From: Bacteriovoracaceae bacterium
Lineage (GTDB): Bacteria; Bdellovibrionota; UBA1018
Reading direction: 5' to 3'
DNA length: 64,000 bases
Assembly: GCA_947447665.1 (NCBI GenBank)
Contig: CANFJX010000010.1
Location: 44,032-108,031 of the forward strand
Under the pieces are notes generated by a model. It did not search any database. It saw nothing but the letters and a program-made list of their open reading frames with translations, and had not been told where the DNA came from. The position numbers and the translations under genes are program-made. Below, piece after piece: positions 46,945 to 57,362 of the stretch; within the stretch, counting starts at the first letter, position 1, and each line of letters opens with the position of its first letter.

Positions 46945-48972
46945 ATGATACCCTCCACGAACTCCAAACAAGCCTTTAAAGAAGCCATTTTAGCCGGAAT
47001 ACCAAATACGCTCCCACCAAAAAGGCCTTACGATCCGCTCATTAATCATGCCCCTAGGCGCAAGGACATCCTCAGCCGAGAGGATAAAATGCTCGCGCTC
47101 CGTAACGCTCTCCGTTACTTCAAACCTGAGCACCATGAGTTTTTAGCCCCCGAGTTTCTGGAAGAGCTTCGAACTCATGGGCGGATCTATATGCATCGAT
47201 TTCGGCCGACCTACCCCATCTATGCTCGCCCGATCGAGGAATATCCTTTCCAGTCGCAGCAAGCAGGCGCAATCATGCTCATGATCTCCAATAATCTGGA
47301 CGTTCAAGTCGCACAGCACCCTCACGAACTCATCACCTACGGCGGCAATGGGGCGGTTTTCCAGAACTGGGCTCAGTACCTATTAACCATGCAGTACCTG
47401 GCCCAAATGAATGATGATCAAACACTGGTCCTCTATTCGGGACATCCGATGGGATTGTTTCCTTCTCACCCGGAAGGCCCTCGCTTAGTAGTTACCAACG
47501 GTATGATGATCCCTAATTATTCGAGTCGTGATGACCTTGAGCGTTTCAATGCGCTGGGAGTGACTCAGTATGGTCAAATGACAGCAGGATCGTTCATGTA
47601 CATCGGCTCCCAAGGAATTGTGCACGGAACAACCATCACGATCCTCAATGCAGGAAGAAAAATTAGCCCGGATTCAAACTCACTCGCAGGCAAGCTCTTT
47701 GTATCCTCAGGGCTCGGTGGCATGTCCGGCGCCCAGGGGAAAGCTGCAGTCATCGCAGGAGCCGTGGGCGTCATTGCAGAGATCAATCCCAAAGCCGTCG
47801 AAAAGAGAAAATCCCAGCGATGGGTAGACGAGGTCTACCTCGACCTTCATCTCCTCTCACAGCGCATCAAAGTGGCACGCCAAAAAAAGGAAGCCATCGC
47901 GATTGCCTACCAAGGTAACATCGTCGATCTTTGGGAGCATTTTGCAAAAAATCAAATCCCAGTCGAAATCGGGTCCGATCAAACCTCCCTTCACAATCCT
48001 TGGAATGGCGGATACTACCCAGCAGATCTCTCCCTCGAGGACTCCAACCGAATGATGGTGGATAACCCAGAGGAATTTAAGAAGCAGGTGCAATCCAGTC
48101 TAAAACGACAAGTAAGCGCCATCAATGAGCTCACCCAAAAAGGAATGTACTTCTTTGACTATGGAAACGCATTCTTACTGGAAACTGGCCGGGCAGGGGC
48201 CGACATTTTCAAAGCTACTGGGAAATTCAGATATTCCTCTTACGTTCAGGACATCCTAGGTCCACTCTGTTTTGACTATGGATTTGGACCCTTCCGGTGG
48301 ATTTGTACCTCTGGCTCCGAGCAAGACTTAAAAACCACTGACATGATTGCAGCGGAGACCATTCGGGAAATACTCAAAGATGCGCCGAACGAGACTCGTA
48401 CTCAGCTCTTAGACAATCTCCTCTGGATCGAAACGGCCCAAGCTAATCAACTCGTTGTAGGCTCACAAGCACGAATTCTATACGCTGACGCAGAGGGACG
48501 AACAAAAATCTCTAAGGCAATCAACCAAGCCATTCGAAACGGCGTTATTTCTGCCCCCGTGGTACTAGGCCGTGATCATCATGACGTTTCGGGGACCGAC
48601 TCACCCTACCGAGAGACATCAAATATTTACGACGGCTCGCAATTCACCGCAGATATGGCAGTCCATAACTTTGTTGGAGACGCCATCCGGGGCGCTACCT
48701 GGGTGTCTCTCCACAATGGAGGCGGCGTCGGCTGGGGCGAGGTGATCAATGGCGGATTTGGGCTCGTATTGGACGGAACGCCTGAAGCGGATCGGCGACT
48801 TGAGTCCATGCTCCACTGGGATGTTAACAATGGAGTAGCGAGGCGCAGCTGGGCTCGTAATCAAGAGGCTATTTTTGCTATAAAGCGTGCCATGAGAGAA
48901 GAGCCTCGACTCAGAGTCACTCTGCCCAATTTAGTGGATGATTCTATTTTAGACTCGACGGTGATCCCCTAG
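46945..48972 (+). CDS. hutU: Urocanate hydratase (start at in-frame ATG 46945)
   Basis: ITYGGNGAVFQNWAQY, LYSGHPMGLFPSHP, SGLGGMSGAQGKAAVIAG, HNGGGVGWGEVINGGFGLVLDG. Confidence 0.95.
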   Translation: MIPSTNSKQAFKEAILAGIPNTLPPKRPYDPLINHAPRRKDILSREDKMLALRNALRYFKPEHHEFLAPEFLEELRTHGRIYMHRFRPTYPIYARPIEEYPFQSQQAGAIMLMISNNLDVQVAQHPHELITYGGNGAVFQNWAQYLLTMQYLAQMNDDQTLVLYSGHPMGLFPSHPEGPRLVVTNGMMIPNYSSRDDLERFNALGVTQYGQMTAGSFMYIGSQGIVHGTTITILNAGRKISPDSNSLAGKLFVSSGLGGMSGAQGKAAVIAGAVGVIAEINPKAVEKRKSQRWVDEVYLDLHLLSQRIKVARQKKEAIAIAYQGNIVDLWEHFAKNQIPVEIGSDQTSLHNPWNGGYYPADLSLEDSNRMMVDNPEEFKKQVQSSLKRQVSAINELTQKGMYFFDYGNAFLLETGRAGADIFKATGKFRYSSYVQDILGPLCFDYGFGPFRWICTSGSEQDLKTTDMIAAETIREILKDAPNETRTQLLDNLLWIETAQANQLVVGSQARILYADAEGRTKISKAINQAIRNGVISAPVVLGRDHHDVSGTDSPYRETSNIYDGSQFTADMAVHNFVGDAIRGATWVSLHNGGGVGWGEVINGGFGLVLDGTPEADRRLESMLHWDVNNGVARRSWARNQEAIFAIKRAMREEPRLRVTLPNLVDDSILDSTVIP

Positions 48973-50582
48973 ATCCGCTTACATTCGAACAATCCCCAGA
49001 CATTCACCCGCTCGAGCCAGGTTCCTCGCACGCCGACATTCTGGAAATTAAGGTATTTTACCCAATGTGGCAGAGTCTGGTAGATCGGATGACACAAGGA
49101 ACTCAAGATCGGGGCTCCGCGAGGGAGATCAAACGAGGGATGAACCAAATAAATAGGGCTTTCGCTCTTTTGAATGGATTGAATGAGAAAATCAGGCGAT
49201 TCGACCTTCAGAACTTCAAGTCCTGGTGGATGATAAAAGTAGGTGGGGCTGCCGAAAATTTCGTAGGGATTTCGCTCTAAGGTGAAAAGAGTTGTGATCT
49301 CAGGATGAATGTTCTTTTTCTGGTAGAGAGCCTCATAAAACAAAACTGTTCTGGATGCAGGCGACCCAGTTAAAACGATCAGAGCCACGCAGTTGTCGAT
49401 CACGAGCAAGCCCAAGACCCATTTCAAAAGGCGTCCCAGTGTCTTATGAATTGGGTAAAATGAGAAAAAACCACTTTTTTGCGAGTAAAAACAAAGTGTC
49501 AGCAATACCGGCCCAGCAGAAACCATCGGAAAGAAGAAACGAAGTTCTTTGTGCCCAATCATCTCATGCACCATAAAAAATGGCACTTGAGCCCAAGTAA
49601 GTAGATGCCTCGGGTGCCTGACGAATGCGACTAGAGTTCCCAGGAGGAGAATTAAACCGAGCGGCGGCCAAGACTCAGTCAGGGACATTCTGAAAATATC
49701 CCACCAAGGAGAATCACCATATTGCGAAACCCCTCCACGGACTAAATTATAGGAAAAATATTTCCAGGGAGACCACGCCCAAACTCCATATCCCCACGCA
49801 TCCACCCAACGTCCCAAAGCAAAAATAAGTAAAAATCCGGCTCCGCAGGCTAGTAGTTGCTCCCATCGAGCTTTTTTAAAGTATAAAATCCAAGCCAGAG
49901 CGCCGAAAATCATGATCGCCATTTGAAAGCGACACTCAAAACTCAAACCAAAAAATACCCCGGAAAAGAGGGCGCCCCACCATCCGAAACGCCCCCTAGT
50001 GACGCCGACTGGCAAAACGGTCGTGAGATAGGTCATACAAAGCCCGATCACAAAAAATGATCCGCCCAGACCCTCCGAAGAAGGCCTGCTATGGAGAGCG
50101 GGCAAAAACCAAAGAAGTCCAATTGCAGCGAGACAAAACTTTTTTGCTCGCGAATCCTTGAACCAAAAGCGTGAGCAAATCGCCAAATAGACGAGACTGA
50201 CCCAACCTAAACAAGAGCAAAAAATTCGAAATACCCAGCTCCAGACAAAGGGGCTCTCGATCCCAACCCATTTTAATAACTTAACGCATCCGTAGTAAAA
50301 TGCAGGCTGAAGCCATGGGCGCATTTGCTCAGCAAACTCAACCGGAAGCACGGCCTGGGGAGTGTGCCCTAATTTAAAGTTAAGGAACTCTAGAATCTGA
50401 AAGTATTCATCAATGGAGTGATAGCCTACGCTGAAATAACTACAAATCAGGTGAGTCAAAAGACTGAAGGAGAGCCAGCCCAAAAACCAGCGATGCCATT
50501 CCGGAGTATTAGGGTCACGAAGCCAATTATTTTTCATGAGGATTTCCAACCGACATCCTATCTTGTTTGAATGGGATCTCAA
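48969..50582 (-). CDS. Multi-TM glycosyltransferase, GT22/Alg9-mannosyltransferase-like
   Basis: YHSIDEYFQILEFLNFKLG...EQMRPWLQPAFYYGCVKLL...HKELRFFFPMVSAGPVLL pattern of the GT22 family. Confidence 0.7.
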   Translation of the reverse strand: MRSHSNKIGCRLEILMKNNWLRDPNTPEWHRWFLGWLSFSLLTHLICSYFSVGYHSIDEYFQILEFLNFKLGHTPQAVLPVEFAEQMRPWLQPAFYYGCVKLLKWVGIESPFVWSWVFRIFCSCLGWVSLVYLAICSRFWFKDSRAKKFCLAAIGLLWFLPALHSRPSSEGLGGSFFVIGLCMTYLTTVLPVGVTRGRFGWWGALFSGVFFGLSFECRFQMAIMIFGALAWILYFKKARWEQLLACGAGFLLIFALGRWVDAWGYGVWAWSPWKYFSYNLVRGGVSQYGDSPWWDIFRMSLTESWPPLGLILLLGTLVAFVRHPRHLLTWAQVPFFMVHEMIGHKELRFFFPMVSAGPVLLTLCFYSQKSGFFSFYPIHKTLGRLLKWVLGLLVIDNCVALIVLTGSPASRTVLFYEALYQKKNIHPEITTLFTLERNPYEIFGSPTYFYHPPGLEVLKVESPDFLIQSIQKSESPIYLVHPSFDLPRGAPILSSLCHPIYQTLPHWVKYLNFQNVGVRGTWLERVNVWGLFECKRI

Positions 50583-50640
50583 TCCAAATTCAATTGAATC
50601 TCAGGTATGATCAGTCGAATCACCGAAAGGCTGGTGCGAA

Positions 50641-51645
50641 TTGAATTCAGTGTCTCAAAAATCCTCTCAAAAAATCTCTCACCGTGAGCTAGCTCTTATC
50701 TTCCTCAGACTGGGCACCACCTCAATTGGAGGACCCGCTGCGCATATTGCGATGATGGAACAGGAGTTTGTGAGTCGCCGGCAATGGATTTCTCGGGAGA
50801 AGTTCTTGGATCTGGTGGGAGCCGCAAACCTCATCCCAGGCCCGAGCTCAAGTGAAGTAGCTATCTACATCGGACAGCTTCTTGCCGGCGCACCTGGATT
50901 AGTGATTGCTGGAATCTGCTTTATCCTTCCGGCAGCAGTCATTGTACTTGGATTTGCCTATAGTTATGCTCGTTTTGGGAGCTTACCCCAAGTGACTGGC
51001 ATCCTTTATGGGATCAAGCCCGTCATAATTGCAATCGTTATCCAAGCAACCTATCAGCTTGGCATTACAGCACTGAAGTCCAAAAAGCTGATCATCATTG
51101 GGATCGGAGCTTTCATCCTGAATGCACTTGGGCTCAATATCCTGATGATTCTCCTCTCAGGGGGTATCGCATCAGCACTGATTCTTGGCGGTCCAGGATG
51201 GAGGGGAGGCGGCTTCATGGGTATGCTTGCACTCGGTGCTTCAAGCATAGCCTTAGCCGCGGCCGTAGGGCAGTTTACGCCAGGCCCTGTTTTCACGACT
51301 GCAACATTCATCGGCTACTTACTGAGAGGTACCTCGGGCGCAGTAGCGGCAACTATCGGCATTTTCCTGCCCGCGTTTGTCCTCGTCTCCGTAAGTGGAC
51401 CTCTCATACCGAGAATTCGCAAGTCAGTCACCGCGGGTGCGTTTCTCGATGGCATCAACGTGGCTTCTCTTGCCCTCCTGGCATTTGTTACCTGGGGACT
51501 CGGAATGGCTGCGGTAGTAGACTATATAACCCTGATCATCGCGGGGTTATCGGCATTCCTCCTGTTTCGCTACAAGCTCAATTCAGCATGGCTCGTACTA
51601 TCAGGCGGAATCCTAGGTTACTTCGTAACAGCTATGCTCAATTGA
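50641..51645 (+). CDS. Chromate transporter ChrA-like, shorter than usual
   Basis: FLRLGTTSIGGPAAHIAMMEQEFVSRRQWISREKFLDLVGAANLIPGPSSSEVAIYIG ... AVGQFTPGPVFTTATFIGYLLRG. Confidence 0.88.
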   Translation: MNSVSQKSSQKISHRELALIFLRLGTTSIGGPAAHIAMMEQEFVSRRQWISREKFLDLVGAANLIPGPSSSEVAIYIGQLLAGAPGLVIAGICFILPAAVIVLGFAYSYARFGSLPQVTGILYGIKPVIIAIVIQATYQLGITALKSKKLIIIGIGAFILNALGLNILMILLSGGIASALILGGPGWRGGGFMGMLALGASSIALAAAVGQFTPGPVFTTATFIGYLLRGTSGAVAATIGIFLPAFVLVSVSGPLIPRIRKSVTAGAFLDGINVASLALLAFVTWGLGMAAVVDYITLIIAGLSAFLLFRYKLNSAWLVLSGGILGYFVTAMLN

Positions 51646-51772
51646 CTAAAAAATCGACAGAATCACAAGCTCCTATCGGCTCTAAAGACCTGAATTTTAT
51701 CACTTTTAATTCTCAAAAGCACACTCCGAACTGGCAGCTGACTTGCATCATAAACAATGAGGCAGAGCGAGT

Positions 51773-52273
51773 ATGAAATATAAATATATAATGTTATTTC
51801 TGTTTATTTTTATCCAAATCGAATCAAACGATACATTTGCTGGAATATCGCAGTGGTTCAAACCGAGTCCGAAGACATTGGCAAAAAATGAACTCATAGC
51901 CGCACAAATTAAGTCGAATCGATTACTATCTGAGTTTCACCGTGCCGCCGCAGATGGAGCCTGTGCAGCCAAAAAGGCTCCTGACGCAGATGTAGCTCTA
52001 CTCCTTAAATCTTTTGAAGCAGTTAAAAAATATCAAGAGGCTCGCCTATCAAAGCTCGAAGAAATCAAAAAAGTAGCTCAATTAAACTCTCTCTATGGCG
52101 GTGACATGGGTGCAGCCCGGCGCAAGAAGGTCCACACTCTAGTGAAGGCTGAGTACGAAAAAAAATATGGCGAAAAAATCCCCTCATTAAGCGAAAGAAT
52201 CCAGGGAGAAGAAGATCTTAAACTAACTACCCACCGCGTGGCTCAGTTCGGAGCAGGACGCGGAGGAAAATAA
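51773..52273 (+). CDS. Small exported helical protein, unknown function
   Basis: 166 aa; signal peptide MKYKYIMLFLFIFIQIESNDTFA; helical charged body. Confidence 0.55.
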   Translation: MKYKYIMLFLFIFIQIESNDTFAGISQWFKPSPKTLAKNELIAAQIKSNRLLSEFHRAAADGACAAKKAPDADVALLLKSFEAVKKYQEARLSKLEEIKKVAQLNSLYGGDMGAARRKKVHTLVKAEYEKKYGEKIPSLSERIQGEEDLKLTTHRVAQFGAGRGGK

Positions 52274-52322
52274 TGAAGGAGAGACTCTGAAGCAAGAGTC
52301 GAAAAGCCTGGGACTAGTTCAT

Positions 52323-54599
52323 TTATGGGGCTTTATAGTCGATTGAGGGAAATTTTTTCAGAATTTGATTGAGCTGTGTATTCAGATCTTCCACGACACT
52401 TTTATGATATCCCGCTGATTCTGGCGTACAAGTCTGTAGGTTATGATGCCTATTGCTAATAGCATTCCAATTAAATGATGCTGTCCTCAAGGATAAAATT
52501 AGCTTATTTAATTTCTCCTTTTCTGTAAAAATTCTTCCACACATAGCAAGTAATTCTTCTTTATTGGCTTTAACTGTTTCATTATCCGTCGCATTTATTG
52601 TTAAATCATCTTTTTTGCATCCAACGTAATGATACTCAAGGAGCTTCTGCTCTTCTTTTTCTATTGCTTCACTCAATCGATATAATTTTTCCGGAAAGTT
52701 TTTTTCGTCCCGAGGTTCAGCTTTTAACGTTCGAATCTCTTCTTGCAATGTAGAGAGTGCGGCAAGTAATTGCTCATTTTGTTTTTTATGTTCTGCCAGT
52801 GCTGTAGCATTTCTCTTAGTCTCCTCTCGGGCGGATCTACTTGCTTCCTGGGCACTAGTTAGAGCGCCGCTGAGCAGTTTTTCCGATTTTTGAAACTCTG
52901 TGACCTGAGCGGCATGCTGGGCTTGGAGCAGAGCCTCTTGAGATTTGAGGTCTTTTGCATGAGTTTTTGCCAACATACTCAGCTGTAGAGCTAAGGCATC
53001 GTTTTTTTCTTCGTCCTTCGCGGCAAACTGTCGGGTAGCTGCACTTAATTCTTTCTCCTTAGTGTTGAGGTCAGTAGTTAACTGATTAATCGCTTCAGCG
53101 TGAGCTTCATGAGCGGCCTGAGCCCTTCCTCTTTCCCCAGTCAGCTGACGATCCAATTCCTGAGCAGTCAACTCAGAGTGTGAGGCTCTTTCCTGCTGTT
53201 CCTGAGCGGTCCGCTTAAGTGCTTCGTGAGTACCTCTAAGGAGGTCCAGGTCTCGATTTAATTTATCGCGGTCAGTTTTCCCTACTTTTAGAGCAGCCTC
53301 TTTTTCAACGATTATCGATTGGAGCGCTTGCGCCTGTTTTTTTCGATTACCAATTTCTTCCTCATGAGCACTAATTCTACGATGAAGTTCGGAGGTCTGG
53401 TTGCTTAGCTCCTGCATCTGTGAGGTAGCGCTCGCCTGTTCTTCTTCTGCCCGTTTAGATATCTGGGTCACTTTTTCTTTTAGCTCTTTTACGTTTTCAG
53501 CGTGAGACTTCTTTGCACGTGCAAGTGTAGTTTTTGCGGCAATCAGTACTTTTCGACTCTGTTTGGCTTGTTTCACCTTCTGGGCCATTAGCTTCCGGAT
53601 CGTTTTAATGTGCTGCTCTTGGTTTTTAATTTGTTCGGCCTCTAAGACGAGTTTTTGTTTGCTCAGATCAGCTACCTCTCGGTGAAGGACGGCAGTGGAG
53701 TCTGCATGCTGCTGGGTAGCTGCACGTAATGCTTCCTCTTTCATTTTGAGTTGAGTGCCCAACTCCTCAATAGCCCTAGTGGCAGTTTCAGGTGGCTTCT
53801 CACTCCCGACAATCTGGATAGCACCACTCCGCAATAAAGAACCCCACTCAGAAACCAAAGTCTTGTGAGACTGAACTAGATGTCCGTGAGCTGTCAGCGC
53901 ATCCCTCGAGGAGGAATCATACTTGGCAATGATCTCTGCATATTGAGCAGCAGATTGGGCAAATACCTCAGCATGGGGGGCAATGGCAGCATGAGATTTG
54001 ACCTTATCGTGGTACTCTTTGGCTAAATTAGCATAGGATTGGGATGCCTTTTTGTGGAAATCGTGCTCGCTGGTGGCGTCTTGCTTTGTCGGCCGAATAG
54101 CCAGGCTCGAAGCATAATTCTGAGCAGCCGTGATGAGTGGATCAGATTGGGCATTGGAATGAGAATACATAGCCCTGCAATAATCGGCATAGGCTTTTGC
54201 AGTCGGGAGCTCTTCGTATTGGGGTTTGCGAAGGACTTCCCGATAAGCATTGGCTTTTTCGATGATTGTTGTGGTTAGTTTTCTTTTTTCACTGTCTTCA
54301 GTCGGGTTTGATTTTTCCAATTCGGATATCAATAACTGAACCCATTCAGAGAGCTGCTTTCTTTCTTCGGCGATTGGGGGAGAAACTGAAGCAACTGTAA
54401 GATCAGAACCTTGAAAATCCGGTGTCTCAGAAAGTGGAGACTCTTGCTCTTGGTTAGTCAACGAGGCTTGATCTATTTTACCGTCATTACTAGCAAAAAC
54501 AGAATTAAGCGCAATCCAATGCAGTATCAAATAAAAAATGAATGTGAACAAAGTCACTTTCTTTTTTCGTATTTCAAAACGACTCGATTTCAAAGTCAA
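52323..54599 (-). CDS. Large exported coiled-coil protein
   Basis: 758 aa; signal-like KKVTLFTFIFYLILHWIALNSVFAS; long continuous heptad/charged region. Confidence 0.75.
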   Translation of the reverse strand: MTLKSSRFEIRKKKVTLFTFIFYLILHWIALNSVFASNDGKIDQASLTNQEQESPLSETPDFQGSDLTVASVSPPIAEERKQLSEWVQLLISELEKSNPTEDSEKRKLTTTIIEKANAYREVLRKPQYEELPTAKAYADYCRAMYSHSNAQSDPLITAAQNYASSLAIRPTKQDATSEHDFHKKASQSYANLAKEYHDKVKSHAAIAPHAEVFAQSAAQYAEIIAKYDSSSRDALTAHGHLVQSHKTLVSEWGSLLRSGAIQIVGSEKPPETATRAIEELGTQLKMKEEALRAATQQHADSTAVLHREVADLSKQKLVLEAEQIKNQEQHIKTIRKLMAQKVKQAKQSRKVLIAAKTTLARAKKSHAENVKELKEKVTQISKRAEEEQASATSQMQELSNQTSELHRRISAHEEEIGNRKKQAQALQSIIVEKEAALKVGKTDRDKLNRDLDLLRGTHEALKRTAQEQQERASHSELTAQELDRQLTGERGRAQAAHEAHAEAINQLTTDLNTKEKELSAATRQFAAKDEEKNDALALQLSMLAKTHAKDLKSQEALLQAQHAAQVTEFQKSEKLLSGALTSAQEASRSAREETKRNATALAEHKKQNEQLLAALSTLQEEIRTLKAEPRDEKNFPEKLYRLSEAIEKEEQKLLEYHYVGCKKDDLTINATDNETVKANKEELLAMCGRIFTEKEKLNKLILSLRTASFNWNAISNRHHNLQTCTPESAGYHKSVVEDLNTQLNQILKKFPSIDYKAP

Positions 54600-54758
54600 C
54601 TCCCCCCCTCAGAAACGGATCTATGAATAATTCTATAGCCGGGGCCGGGGGGTTCAAAGCGGCAAATGAATAAAACTTAAGTTATTGAGATAATTGGGAA
54701 TTAACTTGGCTTACTTTTCAATTTCAATCCCCCCGCCCTGAAGAGCGGGTGAACTCCT

Positions 54759-57362
54759 TCAGGTGGGCGATTTCTGGCGAATCCACTTCTCGAATTCTAC
54801 AGCGGCAAACACGACTGATGACACGGCAAAGCACAATATCAACTCACCCCATGTGAGGGGAGTTGTCTTGAACACCGACCGAAAAATCGGGACATAGAGG
54901 CACATTAGCTGAAGAGCAATCGTCAGCAATACGGCACCGAGCACGTGAGGATTTGAAAATAGACCGATCGTAAGCAAGGAGCGCCTCTCGGATCGCACCG
55001 CTAGAACATGCCCCATCTGGGTCAACGCAAGCACCGTGAATGCAATGCTCTGCCAATGCGTGCTCCCCGCCCGATAGGCATAGGCGAGCGCACTCAGGGT
55101 CAACCCGGCCGTGAGTAATCCAACCCACAAGCTATGCTGCCAGAGACCGCCTGCAAAGATACCCTCCTTTGGATCACGCGGGGGTCGTTGCATCACATCT
55201 TTCTCCTCAGGCTCAAACGCAAGAGCGAGCCCCGGAAGGCCATCGGTAACAAGATTGATCCACAAAATTTGAATCGGAAGTAACGGAGTAGGTAGACCTA
55301 AGAAGGGAGCCAAAAATAGAGTCCAAAGCTCTCCAGAATTTCCGGACAACGCAAACCGTACAAACTTTCTGATATTGTCGTAAATCCGCCTGCCTTCGCT
55401 TACTGCAACAACAATCGTAGCAAAGTTATCATCCAATAGAATAAGATGCGAAGCCTCGCGTGCCACATCTGTCCCTCCTAGTCCCATTGCCACGCCAACA
55501 TCTGCGCGCTTCAGCGCTGGTGCATCATTCACTCCATCTCCGGTCATGGCTACAACTTCGCCCAATTCTTGGAGAACTTTGACGATTTGAATCTTTTGCT
55601 CTGGCGCTACACGAGCATATACGGCAACCGAACTGACCCGCTCTTTTAACTGCTCAATCGTCATTTTGGAGAGTTGCACACCCGTAATGACTTCCGATCG
55701 TCCTTCAACTAAAAGACCAAGCTTACCAGCGATCGCACTGGCGGTAGCTGGGTGGTCACCCGTAATCATTACCGGACGAATTCCTGCTTTGAAGCAAAGT
55801 TCGATCGCCTCCTTAGCCTCCCCGCGTGGCGGATCAATCAACCCGACCAGTCCGACAAAGGTGAGATTACTCTCCAGTGCTCCGATATCGATCAGTGTCG
55901 AGTCATCCGGCATACGAGCAAAAGCGAACGCCAGTACTCGATACCCCTGGGTTGCTAAATTCGCCGATATTGCCTCAGACTTGATTTCATCGAAAGGTCC
56001 GCCCACACTACCTAAGCATTTTTTGAAAACACGCTCTGGAGCCCCCTTGGAGAAGACGAGCCGTTCCTTGCCCAGTCGATGAACTGTAGTCATCATGCCT
56101 CTTTCCGCGGAGAAGGGTATTTCAGCAATACGCGGATATTCTGTTTCGAGGCTCGATTTTTCGAAGCCGGCCTCCAGAGCAGCAGCGAGCAATGCGGTCT
56201 CGGTTGGATCTCCTTGTAGGACGCCGCTGTCGCCCACGCTCGCATCATTGCTGAGCGCGAGCATCCGATACAGCAATCCCTCAGCAGCAGCGCTTACCGG
56301 CCGAACCTCACCTACCGCCATCCGATTCTCGGTCAATGTGCCCGTTTTGTCAGAACAGATAAACGTGACAGAGCCCAACGCTTCCACTGCTGAGAGCTTG
56401 CGCACAAGCGCATTTCTTTTACTCATCACGCGGGCGCCCAGCGCAAGTGTTACTGATACAACGGCTGGAAGGGCTTCTGGAATCGCTGCGACTGCGAGGC
56501 TCAGCGCGGTCAAAAGCATCAGCACCGGCGCCTCGCCCCGCGCAAGCCCCACAACAAAAATCACCACACATAGCCCAATCACCAAAAAAGCTATGTTTTT
56601 CGCGAATCGTGCAATCTTCTTTTGAAGTGGCGTCTCGACTTCGATTTCTGTCCTGAGAAGACTCGCTATCTTGCCCAGTTCAGTCCCCATTCCGGTACGT
56701 ACAACCACGCCCGTGCCGCGACCGGCGCTCACCATTGTGCCTTTGAAGGCCATGTTTCTCTGATCGGCGACTAGCGTACTTTCTAAGCCAATTGCCTGTC
56801 GCACTTTTCCGACTGGATTAGACTCTCCCGTCAGGGTCGACTCATTGACCTCAAGCGAAGCAGACTCGACCAACCGCAAATCAGCAGGAACGAGATTCCC
56901 AGCTTCCAACAACACAATATCGCCGGGAACCAGCTCATAGGATGGAATCGAAATCACCTTTCCAGTTCGTCTTACCTTCGTATGTGGCGCCACTAATGTT
57001 TGAAGGGCCTCCATAGCCTTCTCAGCTCGATACTCTTGAGTAAAACCCAAGATGCCGTTCAAAACCACAATCGTCAGAATAGCGATACTGTCTAGCGGCT
57101 CACCCAAGAAAACAGCGATCAAAGCCGCACCAAGCAGTACCAAAATGAGAAAATTGGTGAACTGTCCGAGCAAAATTCCCCAAGGATTCTTTCGCTTCGC
57201 CATCTCTAAAACATTGGCCCCAAACGAAGCCCTTCGGCGATCCACGTCCTCGCTTTTTAAGCCTTCATGCAGATTCGTCTTCAGTTCAGAGAGAGTTTCA
57301 GACTCTGTTTTTAAATGCCACTGTGAGTTCAACAACACCTCCATCGCCGCCAAAGCTTCCAC
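54759..57362 (-). CDS. P-type cation ATPase (P2A calcium-pump-like)
   Basis: SDKTGTLTENRM, VNESTLTGESNPV, AMTGDGVNDAPALKRADVGVAMG. Confidence 0.95.
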   Translation of the reverse strand: MEALAAMEVLLNSQWHLKTESETLSELKTNLHEGLKSEDVDRRRASFGANVLEMAKRKNPWGILLGQFTNFLILVLLGAALIAVFLGEPLDSIAILTIVVLNGILGFTQEYRAEKAMEALQTLVAPHTKVRRTGKVISIPSYELVPGDIVLLEAGNLVPADLRLVESASLEVNESTLTGESNPVGKVRQAIGLESTLVADQRNMAFKGTMVSAGRGTGVVVRTGMGTELGKIASLLRTEIEVETPLQKKIARFAKNIAFLVIGLCVVIFVVGLARGEAPVLMLLTALSLAVAAIPEALPAVVSVTLALGARVMSKRNALVRKLSAVEALGSVTFICSDKTGTLTENRMAVGEVRPVSAAAEGLLYRMLALSNDASVGDSGVLQGDPTETALLAAALEAGFEKSSLETEYPRIAEIPFSAERGMMTTVHRLGKERLVFSKGAPERVFKKCLGSVGGPFDEIKSEAISANLATQGYRVLAFAFARMPDDSTLIDIGALESNLTFVGLVGLIDPPRGEAKEAIELCFKAGIRPVMITGDHPATASAIAGKLGLLVEGRSEVITGVQLSKMTIEQLKERVSSVAVYARVAPEQKIQIVKVLQELGEVVAMTGDGVNDAPALKRADVGVAMGLGGTDVAREASHLILLDDNFATIVVAVSEGRRIYDNIRKFVRFALSGNSGELWTLFLAPFLGLPTPLLPIQILWINLVTDGLPGLALAFEPEEKDVMQRPPRDPKEGIFAGGLWQHSLWVGLLTAGLTLSALAYAYRAGSTHWQSIAFTVLALTQMGHVLAVRSERRSLLTIGLFSNPHVLGAVLLTIALQLMCLYVPIFRSVFKTTPLTWGELILCFAVSSVVFAAVEFEKWIRQKSPT

